A stretch of 48,966 nt of DNA from an uncultured Clostridia bacterium (GTDB taxonomy: Bacteria > Bacillota > Clostridia > UMGS1810), in NCBI GenBank assembly GCA_934481345.1, contig CAKSPF010000012.1, positions 1 to 48,966 of the forward strand, in the 5' to 3' direction. This document shows positions 9,179 through 18,175 of the stretch, piece by piece. A program made the position numbers and the translations under genes. The first letter of the stretch is position 1. Each line of letters begins with the position of its first letter. Below the pieces are notes generated by a model that did not search any database, had not been told where the DNA came from, and saw only the letters and a list, made by a program, of their open reading frames with translations.

Positions 9179-10099
9179 ATGAGTATTTTAAAAACAAAAA
9201 ACAAGGAGCGTACCACACGCACTTTGCAGTGTTACGGTATTCTTTCCACGCAGCTCATAGGATTTGTCGTATTTTCGATGTTTCCGATACTGTGGGCGAT
9301 GCACAAGGCGTTCTTTTACTATGACGGCACGCCTTCGCTGACGCGCTTCGTGGGAATAGATAACTTTATAAAGATTTTTACGACGGATACGGCATACTGG
9401 AGAACATGGGCAAACACTTTTTTGTTTGCAATAGGCAAGCTCCCCATAGAGCTTCCGTTTGCAATGATTATCGCAGTGTGCCTGCGTTCAAAGCTTAAAG
9501 GTACGGGATTTTTCAGAACAATGTATTATCTGCCGTGCGTAATCGGCGCGGCAATTGTCGGACTTATCATCACAAATATGTTTGACTATTTCGGCTTTAT
9601 AAATGCCTGGCTTGTGAAGCTGGGCATCATAAAGCAGGGTGTGGCATGGTTTTCAAACACGGGCACGGCATGGACTGCGCTGATACTCGGCGCGGTGTGG
9701 AATACATTCGGTACAAACGTGCTGTATTTTCTCGCGGCGATGTCAAACATTCCCGAGGAGCTTTATGAAAGCGCGCGCCTTGAGGGCGCGTCACCGTGGC
9801 AGACGTTCCGGAACATCACCCTGCCCATGATGTCGCCGGTACTTCAGACGATACTTCTTTTGTCATTAAACGGTACACTTCAGACAAGCGATTACATACT
9901 GACTACCACAAACGGCGCTCCGGCAGGAAGCACATATACGGTTATGTCATATCTCGTGGGCAAGTTCGTCCCGGGATTTGCGGAGGCGAATGTAAATATA
10001 GGCTACGGCTGCGCCATGGCTATGCTTACGTCCTTCGGACTGGTGTGCATTGCCATTATGTATAACAAATTTACAAAGCACATGCAGGATTTATATTAA
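9179..10099 (+). CDS. ABC sugar importer permease (LplB/UgpA-like)
   Basis: The 306-residue integral membrane protein has six predicted hydrophobic segments. The cytoplasmic EAA loop reads ESARLEGASPWQTFRNITLP, the contact point for the ATPase. It begins 30 bp after the solute-binding gene and ends just before the second permease. It forms the channel together with that partner and resembles the UgpA/LplB side of CUT1 heterodimers. Confidence 0.93.
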   Translation: MSILKTKNKERTTRTLQCYGILSTQLIGFVVFSMFPILWAMHKAFFYYDGTPSLTRFVGIDNFIKIFTTDTAYWRTWANTFLFAIGKLPIELPFAMIIAVCLRSKLKGTGFFRTMYYLPCVIGAAIVGLIITNMFDYFGFINAWLVKLGIIKQGVAWFSNTGTAWTALILGAVWNTFGTNVLYFLAAMSNIPEELYESARLEGASPWQTFRNITLPMMSPVLQTILLLSLNGTLQTSDYILTTTNGAPAGSTYTVMSYLVGKFVPGFAEANVNIGYGCAMAMLTSFGLVCIAIMYNKFTKHMQDLY

Positions 10100-10117
10100 T
10101 ATTTGACGGAGGAAACT

Positions 10118-10972
10118 ATGAAAAAGACAGAATTAATTAGAAAAACAGTTATGTATATTTTTCTGTGCGCGGTTTTGTTCGTCACGATACTTCCTGTACT
10201 GTATACGATATTCGCGTCGTTCAAGACAAATTCGGAGATAATGGCGCACCCCGAAACACTGTTTCCGCTTGAGCCTACCCTCGACAACTACAAGGCGGCT
10301 CTGACAACGGGCAATTTCAACATTCCGCTGATGTTCTGGAACAGTACATACTACACGGTGCTTACCGTGATTATTACGGTTACCACCTCATCGCTTACGG
10401 GATATGTATTTGCAAGGGGCGGCAACTTCCCAGGCAAAAAAATCATATTTACGCTGTTTTCGAGCCTTATGTTTGTAAACATGGGAAGCATAACGATTTA
10501 TGCGGTATTCAAGGTGCTCGACATTGTGCATCTGTCAGACTCTTTGTGGGGTCTTATCGTTATGAAGATTTTCAGCATAGGCATTATAAACATATATCTT
10601 GTAAGAAGCTATATACAGACTCTGCCCGTATCGCTTGACGAGGCGGCAAAAATTGACGGATGCAGCTTTATCGGCATATTTTTCAAAATAATAGGGCCGC
10701 TGCTTAAACCCATTCTTGCTACCATCAGCATACTTGCGTTTAACAGCTCCTGGAACGATTACCTTATGCCGACGCTCTTTACAATATCGCGCCCCGAGCA
10801 AAGACCTCTTATAGTGGGTATAATGGCGCTGAAAAACTCCGGAAACGCCGCGTCCAACTGGAATCTAATGCTTGCCGGCGCAACGGTGGCGCTGATTCCG
10901 ATACTTATAGCGTATGCATTCGGCAATAAGTATTTTGTGGAGGGACTTGCGGCAGGAGCCGTAAAGGGCTGA
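10118..10972 (+). CDS. ABC sugar importer permease (UgpE/YtcP-like)
   Basis: The 284-residue second permease has about six membrane spans and the EAA loop LDEAAKIDGCSFIGIFFKII. The longer reading starting at TTG 10103 was rejected because GGAGG (10108-10112) lies inside it and is ideally placed for ATG 10118. It ends with the usual short polar tail (NKYFVEGLAAGAVKG). It completes the CUT1 importer with the two genes upstream. Confidence 0.92.
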   Translation: MKKTELIRKTVMYIFLCAVLFVTILPVLYTIFASFKTNSEIMAHPETLFPLEPTLDNYKAALTTGNFNIPLMFWNSTYYTVLTVIITVTTSSLTGYVFARGGNFPGKKIIFTLFSSLMFVNMGSITIYAVFKVLDIVHLSDSLWGLIVMKIFSIGIINIYLVRSYIQTLPVSLDEAAKIDGCSFIGIFFKIIGPLLKPILATISILAFNSSWNDYLMPTLFTISRPEQRPLIVGIMALKNSGNAASNWNLMLAGATVALIPILIAYAFGNKYFVEGLAAGAVKG

Positions 10973-10996
10973 TGATTTGACTATGGAGGAGCATAT

Positions 10997-12724
10997 ATGA
11001 AAATACGGAAAATTTTGATTTCGGCGGTTTGCATACCGGCGCTTTCCGTTTCGGCGGTTTCGTATGCTGCGGATTTCACGGCGGACGAACGCGGAACGGT
11101 TAATTTCAGCGACGTATTTGACGTGTCCGGACTTGGCGGATACAAGGAATATGACGGTCACCGCTATACATACGGCGACTACGACATGTTTATGAATTAC
11201 AAGCTTACCGACAAAAACAACAACCTTCAGAACTTCGGTCAGGTTGTATTGGACGACAGCGGAAATGTGAATTTCAGTTTCAGAATAAAGGGCGAAACGG
11301 GCGAATATACGCTCACGCTGTCGAACGCAAAGCTCGGTAACAAATCATATACGATAGATTATGTAAACAATATATACATTGATTTCAATGACATCAAAAA
11401 AAGCAATGACGAACAACAGATGCTTGACTTTCTGAACGAAAGCGGCAGCCTGTTCGGGCTTGACAGCAAGGCTTTTTCCCTGCTTGACGGTACGCAGAGG
11501 GATAAGATAGTAAAAAGCTTCATGGCGGCAGACGACGCTTCTTCAATGGAAGATATGAAAAAGCTTGCCGAGGGTGAGAGAGTTGTTGACGTGCTTTTTG
11601 AAACGGCGCAGTCCGACAGTATTCTTACAGAATATATTCTGGATAACGCAAAGCGTGAAAACTCGGTATTCAATAAGAGCATTGCGGAAATCTTTGAGCA
11701 AAAACTCAGCGAATCCGAAAAGAGCAGTGTAGTATCTGCGCTTATGGGCAGTGCGCTTGACTCGTCCGCAATCGACAAATTTGAGTTCGGAGTGCTTAAA
11801 TGCCTGGTTCACGGCTTTAAGTACTTTGCGGATATGGATACGGTTATTCTCTCGGAGGGTAACATATGGGGATTTGACGAGTCGGACCTCAAAAGATACA
11901 AAAACTGCGATACCTCGGGAGTGCAGAAGGATATGATGAGCGCAATCGACACCGCAGGCAGCCTTAAAGCATACAGGGAAAAATTCGGCGCAAGCATAAC
12001 GGCAAATCCTAAGGAAAGCACCGGAGGCAGTTCGGGCGGCAAAGGCAGTTCGGGAGGTTCAAGCGTTGTTTCCTCCGGCGGAAAGTCACAGAATTACGAA
12101 GTGAGCGGCGACGGACTTCTCACACCCGATACAAACGTCCGTCAGGAATACGACCCGTCATCGGAGAAAGCGGATTTCAAAGACCTTGACGGATTTGACT
12201 GGGCAAAGGACGCAATCAAAACTCTTGCTTCAAACTATATAATAAGCGGTGTTACAAGCACCGAGTTTCAGCCGGCAAGGACGATTAAGCGCGAGGAATT
12301 TATAAAGCTTATCACGTCTGGACTGAGGCTCACGGGCGCGGAGGCCGGGGCGGCATTTGCCGACGTTTCCGAAAGCGACTGGTTTTATGACGCGGTGGGC
12401 GCCGCAAAGAGAGCCGAGATTGTAACAGGTGATGAAAACGGCAACTTCGGAGCTGGCAGAGAGATAACCCGTCAGGACGCGGCAGTCATGCTTGCAAGGA
12501 CGGCGAAATTCAAGGGCGTTACGCTCGGCGGTGAAAACAATATTTCTTTTGCAGACGGCGACGCGGTAGCTTCATATGCTGCATCCGCAGTTGAAAAGCT
12601 TGCAAAGGCAGGCATAATAAACGGTACGGACGACGGCAGATTTGCTCCCGAAGCAAGTCTTACAAGGGTGGAGGCTGCCGTGATGCTGTATAAATTCTTT
12701 TCAGCACTGTCTGTGATTAAATAG
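10997..12724 (+). CDS. Secreted S-layer-homology (SLH) surface protein
   Basis: The 575-residue protein has a signal peptide (cleavage near SYAA-D). Residues 25-340 form a secreted region without a recognised enzyme motif. A Gly/Ser-rich linker (around 343-365) leads to three SLH repeats (about 390-575), marked by WAKDAIKTLASNYIISG, FADVSESDWFYDAVGAA and VEKLAKAGIINGTDDGRFAP. SLH repeats bind pyruvylated secondary cell wall polymer, so this is a surface anchor. GGAGG precedes ATG 10997 and the gene lies 24 bp after the permease, probably co-transcribed. It may hold substrate at the surface near the importer, which is inference. Confidence 0.85.
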   Translation: MKIRKILISAVCIPALSVSAVSYAADFTADERGTVNFSDVFDVSGLGGYKEYDGHRYTYGDYDMFMNYKLTDKNNNLQNFGQVVLDDSGNVNFSFRIKGETGEYTLTLSNAKLGNKSYTIDYVNNIYIDFNDIKKSNDEQQMLDFLNESGSLFGLDSKAFSLLDGTQRDKIVKSFMAADDASSMEDMKKLAEGERVVDVLFETAQSDSILTEYILDNAKRENSVFNKSIAEIFEQKLSESEKSSVVSALMGSALDSSAIDKFEFGVLKCLVHGFKYFADMDTVILSEGNIWGFDESDLKRYKNCDTSGVQKDMMSAIDTAGSLKAYREKFGASITANPKESTGGSSGGKGSSGGSSVVSSGGKSQNYEVSGDGLLTPDTNVRQEYDPSSEKADFKDLDGFDWAKDAIKTLASNYIISGVTSTEFQPARTIKREEFIKLITSGLRLTGAEAGAAFADVSESDWFYDAVGAAKRAEIVTGDENGNFGAGREITRQDAAVMLARTAKFKGVTLGGENNISFADGDAVASYAASAVEKLAKAGIINGTDDGRFAPEASLTRVEAAVMLYKFFSALSVIK

Positions 12725-12735
12725 GGGGTATTACA

Positions 12736-15369
12736 TTGAAGTTGAAACGGTTTATTTCGGGTTTGATTTCGGTTGCGGTGTTTGCGTCAATTTTTGCAAA
12801 TACGGTTGTATTTGCGGCAGAGAGCGCTGCGGCGGAGAGCAACTGCGTAAGTGAAGCAAAGCTTCTGTGCGCGCTCGGTATTATCGATATGCCCGATGAA
12901 ACGCTCAATTGGAGTGAAACGGATATTACCAACAGAGTTTTTGTTGACTATGCGCTGAGGCTGTCGCCGTACAGCGGTGAAATGCAGTATTTAAACCTTA
13001 TTTTGCCGACGGACGAGATAGCCAAAACAGACGCGGACTATCACAAATACGCTTATATATATTCGCAGGGCTGGCTGAAGGACGAAACGGGCACAGGTCC
13101 TGCCAAAAATCTCAAGTCCGATTTTGCGGTTAAGGTGCTCGGAGGTATCCTCGGCTACGGCAAGGCATACGAAAACGGCGCACAGGGGCTTGCAAACAGC
13201 GTAAAGACAGAGCTTCTGCGCGGAGTAAGCGTATCGAAGGACGGATATATGTCACTTGACGGAGCAGTCAGAATGCTCGCAAACGCTATTGACATTCCGT
13301 ACTGCGAAACGGAGTATTTGTCGGACAATAAGATTAATTACCGCGTAAGCAAGGACGTAACCGTTCTGGTAAAAAACAAGGATATATATGAAATCTCCGG
13401 CAGAATGAATGCAACCGCAATTACAGCAATAAGCGGTGAGCCGACAGACAAAAACCGGGTAAAAATCAACGATACGGTTTTTGATATTGACGACTTTTCA
13501 TACAATTCGTTAATCGGCAGGGACGTGACGGGTTATGCATATATGAAGGGCTCGGACAACAGGATAATGTATCTTGAAGCGGACGGCAGCACGCAGGACT
13601 ATGTGATTGACGGAGAGGATTTCGTTTCCTATGAGCCGTCAAAAATCAAGTATTATGACAAATACGGCAAGCTGAAAACAAGAAGCGTCAGCAATCCGGT
13701 TATTATCTACAACGGCAAAAAGCTCGGCGCGGGCGAATACAGCGACAGGCTTTTTGAAATCACGGACGGTAATGTGACGCTGGTAAAAAACGGCGGCAAA
13801 ACCGACCTTGTAATAATCAATAAATACCGCAACCTTATAGTGGGTACGGTTGACAAAGACAACAAAATCCTGACGGATATGTTTCACAACGAGCTTTTGG
13901 ACTTTGACTGCGACACGGCGGTTATAAAGACGGAAACGGGCAAAAATGCGGAATTTGACACCATAAGAAAGAAAAACATAATAACCTATCTTGCAAGCCT
14001 TGACGGAGAATATGTGGACGCTGTAATCGGCGGTGTGTACATGACGGAGAAGGTAGACGGTCTTAGAAAAGACGGCGGCAGGGTAAAATCAATTTCCGTA
14101 GGTGCAAAAACCTATGACACCGCCGCAGAGTTTGAGGAGCTTGTGGGCAATCTGACTCTCGGGCAGGAGTATGATATATTCATCAACTGCAACGACAGGG
14201 TCGTAGCGGTAAAAGAGCCTTCGGGGGTTGCTTCGGAGCTCGGCTATGTGATGGGCGCTCAGACAAAGAGCGGACTGTCGGGCGAGGTGCAGATAAAGCT
14301 TGTCACTCCCGACTCCGCAAGCGAGGACGACTACATAGTATTAAGCTGTGCGGACAAGGTGACGGCAGACGGCACATCTGTAAGCGGCAAGGCTGTGATA
14401 GACGCGCTGAAGGTGTTTAACGGCAGTGTGAACGTGCCGATTTCGTACAGGAGCAACAGCGAAGGAAAAATCTATGAGATAGACACTCCGAACTATGTGC
14501 CGGACAAGGAAAGCGACAAATCGCTTATGCAGCTCCATTCGAGAAACGGCGATATGGTGTATGCAAAATCAGTCATCAACAACGGCTACAGAAACCACTA
14601 TGACGGCAGGTATTACCTGAGCTTTGACGGTATCTGCATAAACCATGCTACAGGCAGCGACAAGATAGTGGTAATCGACCGTGTGAGAAACGACTCGCAT
14701 GTGTATATGGATATATACGGCTTCGGAAAGGACTCTCCGCTCGTGTATTTCGCAGTGGTGAACGAATCCTCTTCGCCCGATACCGCGCAGTTTGAGGACA
14801 ATCTCGTGGGCATAAAGCAGATAGTGCAGAAAAACACGTCCGACGGCGAGGCGGCATACTTCGTAACACTGGTAAGCAACGGTGCCGAACGGGAAATGCA
14901 GATTGCAGATGAATACACCAGTATAGTAAACAAAGCAGGCAAGTTTGACTTGGTTCGCTACAAAATAAATGCCAAAAATCAGATTACGGCATTTGAAACG
15001 GTTCTGGATTATTCCGAGAGAAGCTCGTCAATAGGATATGAGAACTATTCCTGGGACGCAAACAGCGATTACAGAATTGTCACGGGTATGATTTATGACG
15101 TTCTGGAGGACGGCGGCTGCACCGTTTCATCATACAAAAACATGGTGTCTTTCTACAAGGACCAAAACGATATTGAAAACAGCCGTGAGATTACGTTCAT
15201 GAGAAATGCCTATATATACAAGGTGGAGAGAGATGAGCTTACTATCGAGGCGGCGACGGCTGACGATATAAGGACGTATAAGGACTACGGCGACAACGCG
15301 GACATGATATGCATGACTACAATGTATATGATACCGTCCGACATTTACATTATAAGGGGTGAGCAGTAA
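12736..15369 (+). CDS. Large secreted protein with SLH-like N-terminus, function unknown
   Basis: The 877-residue product starts at TTG 12736 behind AGGGGG (12723-12728) and has a signal peptide (hydrophobic run, then VVFAAE). Residues ~35-190 look like divergent SLH repeats (LLCALGIIDMPDE; AYIYSQGWLKDETG; AVRMLANAIDI). The remainder is rich in beta strands and short charged turns, with no catalytic motif I recognise. It starts 11 bp after the SLH gene and overlaps the next longest reading, so it belongs to the same operon. It may be a cell-surface scaffold or substrate-binding protein. I cannot assign a function. Confidence 0.7.
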   Translation: MKLKRFISGLISVAVFASIFANTVVFAAESAAAESNCVSEAKLLCALGIIDMPDETLNWSETDITNRVFVDYALRLSPYSGEMQYLNLILPTDEIAKTDADYHKYAYIYSQGWLKDETGTGPAKNLKSDFAVKVLGGILGYGKAYENGAQGLANSVKTELLRGVSVSKDGYMSLDGAVRMLANAIDIPYCETEYLSDNKINYRVSKDVTVLVKNKDIYEISGRMNATAITAISGEPTDKNRVKINDTVFDIDDFSYNSLIGRDVTGYAYMKGSDNRIMYLEADGSTQDYVIDGEDFVSYEPSKIKYYDKYGKLKTRSVSNPVIIYNGKKLGAGEYSDRLFEITDGNVTLVKNGGKTDLVIINKYRNLIVGTVDKDNKILTDMFHNELLDFDCDTAVIKTETGKNAEFDTIRKKNIITYLASLDGEYVDAVIGGVYMTEKVDGLRKDGGRVKSISVGAKTYDTAAEFEELVGNLTLGQEYDIFINCNDRVVAVKEPSGVASELGYVMGAQTKSGLSGEVQIKLVTPDSASEDDYIVLSCADKVTADGTSVSGKAVIDALKVFNGSVNVPISYRSNSEGKIYEIDTPNYVPDKESDKSLMQLHSRNGDMVYAKSVINNGYRNHYDGRYYLSFDGICINHATGSDKIVVIDRVRNDSHVYMDIYGFGKDSPLVYFAVVNESSSPDTAQFEDNLVGIKQIVQKNTSDGEAAYFVTLVSNGAEREMQIADEYTSIVNKAGKFDLVRYKINAKNQITAFETVLDYSERSSSIGYENYSWDANSDYRIVTGMIYDVLEDGGCTVSSYKNMVSFYKDQNDIENSREITFMRNAYIYKVERDELTIEAATADDIRTYKDYGDNADMICMTTMYMIPSDIYIIRGEQ

Positions 15370-15382
15370 GGAGATGAAAGCT

Positions 15383-16423
15383 ATGAAACGGTTTATCAGG
15401 ACATCGGTTATTGCGCTTGCTATGATGACGGTTACGGTAAATGCTTTTGCGTTTTCCTTTATAAATCCTTACGGATTTAATCTGCCGCTTGAGGATTTTG
15501 CGGAGAACGCCGACAGATACAAAAATGACGTGAACATTATTGCAAACCACACCGCGTCATATGAGGACGGAGCGCTGAAGCTCACCTCAAACGGCACAGG
15601 CATATCGGCATACTATTTCGGCGGTCTGGAGTTTAACGGCACCAAAAACACGGTGGCGGACGCCGGCGGAAAGCAGATAAACAGGCTTACATACAGCCTG
15701 GCAAAGTCGGAGCACTATGACGGTCTTTCGCAAACGGGCGATACATACGACTGCAACACATTTGTATACGCAAACGGCTCTTGGCAGAACTTCAGATTTA
15801 AAGGCGAGGCTGCCGGAGCAGACTCCTACAGCGCGCACATAAACTGGTCGGGCGGAGGTTCTCCGCTTGTCATAAGCAATCTGAAATACGACGAGTATTA
15901 CACTGTTATAGTCGAGGCGGACGTGATTAATCAATGCGCCTCAATGAGGCTTGAGGACGGTTCGGGCGAAATCCTCGGCGCAAAGTATGCCGAAGGTGTA
16001 ACCGCGGTAAGAAACGGCTTCCGTTTCAGATCCGAGGCGGATTATGATTTCAAAATCAAAGAAGCGTCATCATACAGAGAGGCATACTTGCTCAAAAATT
16101 TTGAATTAAAGCAGGATGGCGGCACGCTTAAAGCGTCTGCCGACATTGCAAGCGACTGCACACAGCGCAGTATGTTCGGCGATATGCCGAAAGCTCCGCT
16201 TGTGATAATAGGGCAGTTCGACTCGGAGGACAGGCTTCTCGGATATGACATCAAGACGGCGGACATACCGCAAAAGGCTGTATCGGCGCAGGAGAATGAA
16301 TATACAAGCGTTGCGGCAAGCGTGGAAAAGCACCGCGATTTTGACCACGCAAAGGCAATGGTTGTGACGGATTCGGAAAATTTCCTTGCAATGTGCGGTG
16401 CTCTTACGGCAGGTAATCAATAA
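15383..16423 (+). CDS. Secreted LamG-like protein with the locus-shared terminal domain
   Basis: ATG 15383 was preferred to the GTG at 15359 because AAGGAG (15368-15373) is spaced for it and it leads straight into a signal peptide (MKRFIRTSV ... NAFA). The mature protein is a concanavalin/LamG-like beta domain (YDEYYTVIVEADVINQ is typical). It is followed by a C-terminal module, LVIIGQFDSEDRLLGYDIKT, also found in the next gene and in two other proteins here. Length 346 residues. No enzyme motif. It probably binds carbohydrate outside the cell and is translated with the gene before it. Confidence 0.7.
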   Translation: MKRFIRTSVIALAMMTVTVNAFAFSFINPYGFNLPLEDFAENADRYKNDVNIIANHTASYEDGALKLTSNGTGISAYYFGGLEFNGTKNTVADAGGKQINRLTYSLAKSEHYDGLSQTGDTYDCNTFVYANGSWQNFRFKGEAAGADSYSAHINWSGGGSPLVISNLKYDEYYTVIVEADVINQCASMRLEDGSGEILGAKYAEGVTAVRNGFRFRSEADYDFKIKEASSYREAYLLKNFELKQDGGTLKASADIASDCTQRSMFGDMPKAPLVIIGQFDSEDRLLGYDIKTADIPQKAVSAQENEYTSVAASVEKHRDFDHAKAMVVTDSENFLAMCGALTAGNQ

Positions 16424-16492
16424 AGATTATGAATATATCAGACGGTTGTGAAATGAGAGGGTTTTATTGGTGGGTAGTCAATCTTTAAGGGA

Positions 16493-16687
16493 ACAATCCC
16501 TCCGTCTGCCTATGGCAGACACCTCCCTTTACACAAGGGAGGCTGAATCTCGGTCGGCGCTAAACGCTTGCCACAGGTAAGCAGCGCCCTTTACACAAGG
16601 GAGGCTGAACCTACGGAGTTACGCAAAGGCTCCCCTGTGTAAGGGGAGCTGGCGGCGAATGCCGGCTGAGGGGTTGTCCGGGATTGT
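16493..16687. repeat. MITE-like intergenic repeat with hairpins and terminal inverted repeats
   Basis: An approximately 195-bp non-coding element. Its ends are ACAATCCC (16493-16500) and GGGATTGT (16680-16687). Inside are hairpins GTCTGCC/GGCAGAC (16504-16520), CCTCCCTT/AAGGGAGG (16522-16542) and GCTCCCCT/AGGGGAGC (16629-16649). A 23-bp segment at 16525-16547 recurs exactly at 16587-16609. It is much more structured and GC-rich than its surroundings. Similar short folded repeats with CCCTTTACACAAGGG cores are scattered in Clostridia genomes. It fills most of the 350-bp gap between two secreted-protein genes. Confidence 0.75.
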
Positions 16688-16773
16688 CTGAGAGGTTGCA
16701 ACCCCCTTCGCAAAACCGAAAATTACGGCATTTTACAATCGGCTGTATAAATAATTATAAGGAGATGTTTTTT

Positions 16774-18111
16774 ATGAAAAATTTAAAAAGACTTATAGCT
16801 ATGGCTGTTACTGCGGTATTTACGGCGTCATTTGCAACTGCGGCGTCGGCTGATTTCGTTATCGGTCTGGACGCTTCCACATTTAAGTTTTCAGACCCGG
16901 TAAGCTACGAAGCAAAGCTTTCGGAATATCCGACGCTCAGAGGCAACGGATATACAACTGGGCTTGACTTTGTTTCCGATATACCGAGTGACGCAGAATA
17001 CATCGCTGACGATACCGCACCGGGAGGAAGCGGCGGTTATCTGAGCCACAAAAGCGCAGCTGCCGCAGCCGGTATGATTCAGATGGGAATAGGCGACGGC
17101 GAACTTCAGGGATTTTTAAACAGCACGCAGGCACCGTTGCCCGGAAACCTCGGCAGACAGAAAATAGAGGTTGTTTTCAGATTTAATAATACTGCAAACG
17201 CTTCGGGAGACATTTTTGACATCAGAAATTTCTATGTAAAAAATGACGGAACCGCAGGTACAAACCTCATAGGAATGAAGGTTACGGGCAAAAGCGGAGA
17301 CGGCCTTGTATGGAACACCCGTCTTGATTCTTCAAACGATGGCGGCGGAGGAACCATGAATCCGAACACATGGTACAAGATGGTTGTATACACCGACATA
17401 CCGAGAAATATACAGAGCACATATCTTGAACAGTGGAACGGCAGCAGCTTTACCGTTGCGAGAAATCCGTTTGATATGAACCTGGCAAGATGCTGTGACG
17501 GCATTAACGTACACTGCTTTGAAAATGCCGCAAGAGTACGCTTTACAAACGCTATGGACTGGGATATTGCTCAGATAAAGATTACAAGAGATAATACACT
17601 GTATTACAAAGAAAACCCGAATGATGAAACCTTTACAAGTGCGGACAAAATAGAGAGAGTTTTACCCGGACTTGCTACAAACAAATTAAATGCCGACGGA
17701 CAGATAGTTGCAAGAACATATATAGCCGGAAACGCTTTCGGAACAAAGGGTGACGGCACACCTACAGACTGGTACACCTATGCTGACGGCAGCTATGCGC
17801 CGAAGGTAAGCAATCCGATACTGGTAATTGCACAGTATGATGAAAACGGCAAGCTCGTTGACGCTGACTTTGCAACAGCCGAAACTCCGACATTAAACGC
17901 AGGTTACAGAACGGGCAAGGTAGAGTGCAATCCGACGGTTGAACCGACAGAAGGCAACGTAGCGGCTCCGGTGCTTCAGCATAAGCTTGAATTTAAAAAG
18001 CTTGAAATAAAAATGACGAAAGCAGACGAAACCAAAAAAGCCAAAATCTTCTTATGGAACTACACCGACAGCCTTAATCCGCTGAAAACGGCAGAGGAAT
18101 TTACATATTAA
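16774..18111 (+). CDS. Secreted LamG-like protein, paralogue of the 15383 gene
   Basis: ATG 16774 was chosen because AAGGAG (16759-16764) precedes it and a signal peptide follows (MKNLKRLIAM ... AASA). The longer reading from 16684 would begin inside the repeat element. The 445-residue protein has a LamG/concanavalin-like domain (WYKMVVYTDIPRNIQ) and ends in the shared terminal domain (ILVIAQYDENGKLVDADFAT ... AKIFLWNYTDSLNPLKTAEEF). It has the same architecture as the gene on the other side of the repeat, so the two are probably old duplicates that the repeat now separates. Confidence 0.72.
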   Translation: MKNLKRLIAMAVTAVFTASFATAASADFVIGLDASTFKFSDPVSYEAKLSEYPTLRGNGYTTGLDFVSDIPSDAEYIADDTAPGGSGGYLSHKSAAAAAGMIQMGIGDGELQGFLNSTQAPLPGNLGRQKIEVVFRFNNTANASGDIFDIRNFYVKNDGTAGTNLIGMKVTGKSGDGLVWNTRLDSSNDGGGGTMNPNTWYKMVVYTDIPRNIQSTYLEQWNGSSFTVARNPFDMNLARCCDGINVHCFENAARVRFTNAMDWDIAQIKITRDNTLYYKENPNDETFTSADKIERVLPGLATNKLNADGQIVARTYIAGNAFGTKGDGTPTDWYTYADGSYAPKVSNPILVIAQYDENGKLVDADFATAETPTLNAGYRTGKVECNPTVEPTEGNVAAPVLQHKLEFKKLEIKMTKADETKKAKIFLWNYTDSLNPLKTAEEFTY

Positions 18112-18124
18112 TGTCAACTAAACC

Positions 18125-18157
18125 GCTGTATGCCCGTTTGGAATACGGGCATACGGC
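18125..18157 (+). terminator. Intergenic hairpin, possible attenuator or processing site
   Basis: A 13-bp stem, 18125-18137 with 18145-18157 (one G-U), with a 7-nt loop. It is not followed by a T tract, so it is a weak terminator and could instead stabilise the upstream mRNA. Confidence 0.45.
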
Positions 18158-18175
18158 AAAATAAACAAAACGGCG

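Noticed and set aside
10103..10117. TTG start for the second permease
   Set aside because: The GGAGG lies between this TTG and ATG 10118, so the ATG is the real start.
16525..16609. Direct repeat as part of a CRISPR
   Set aside because: Two copies only, embedded in a folded MITE-like element.
16684..16773. N-terminal extension of the LamG-like protein from a TTG
   Set aside because: It begins inside the repeat element and lacks a ribosome site; ATG 16774 has one and gives a signal peptide.
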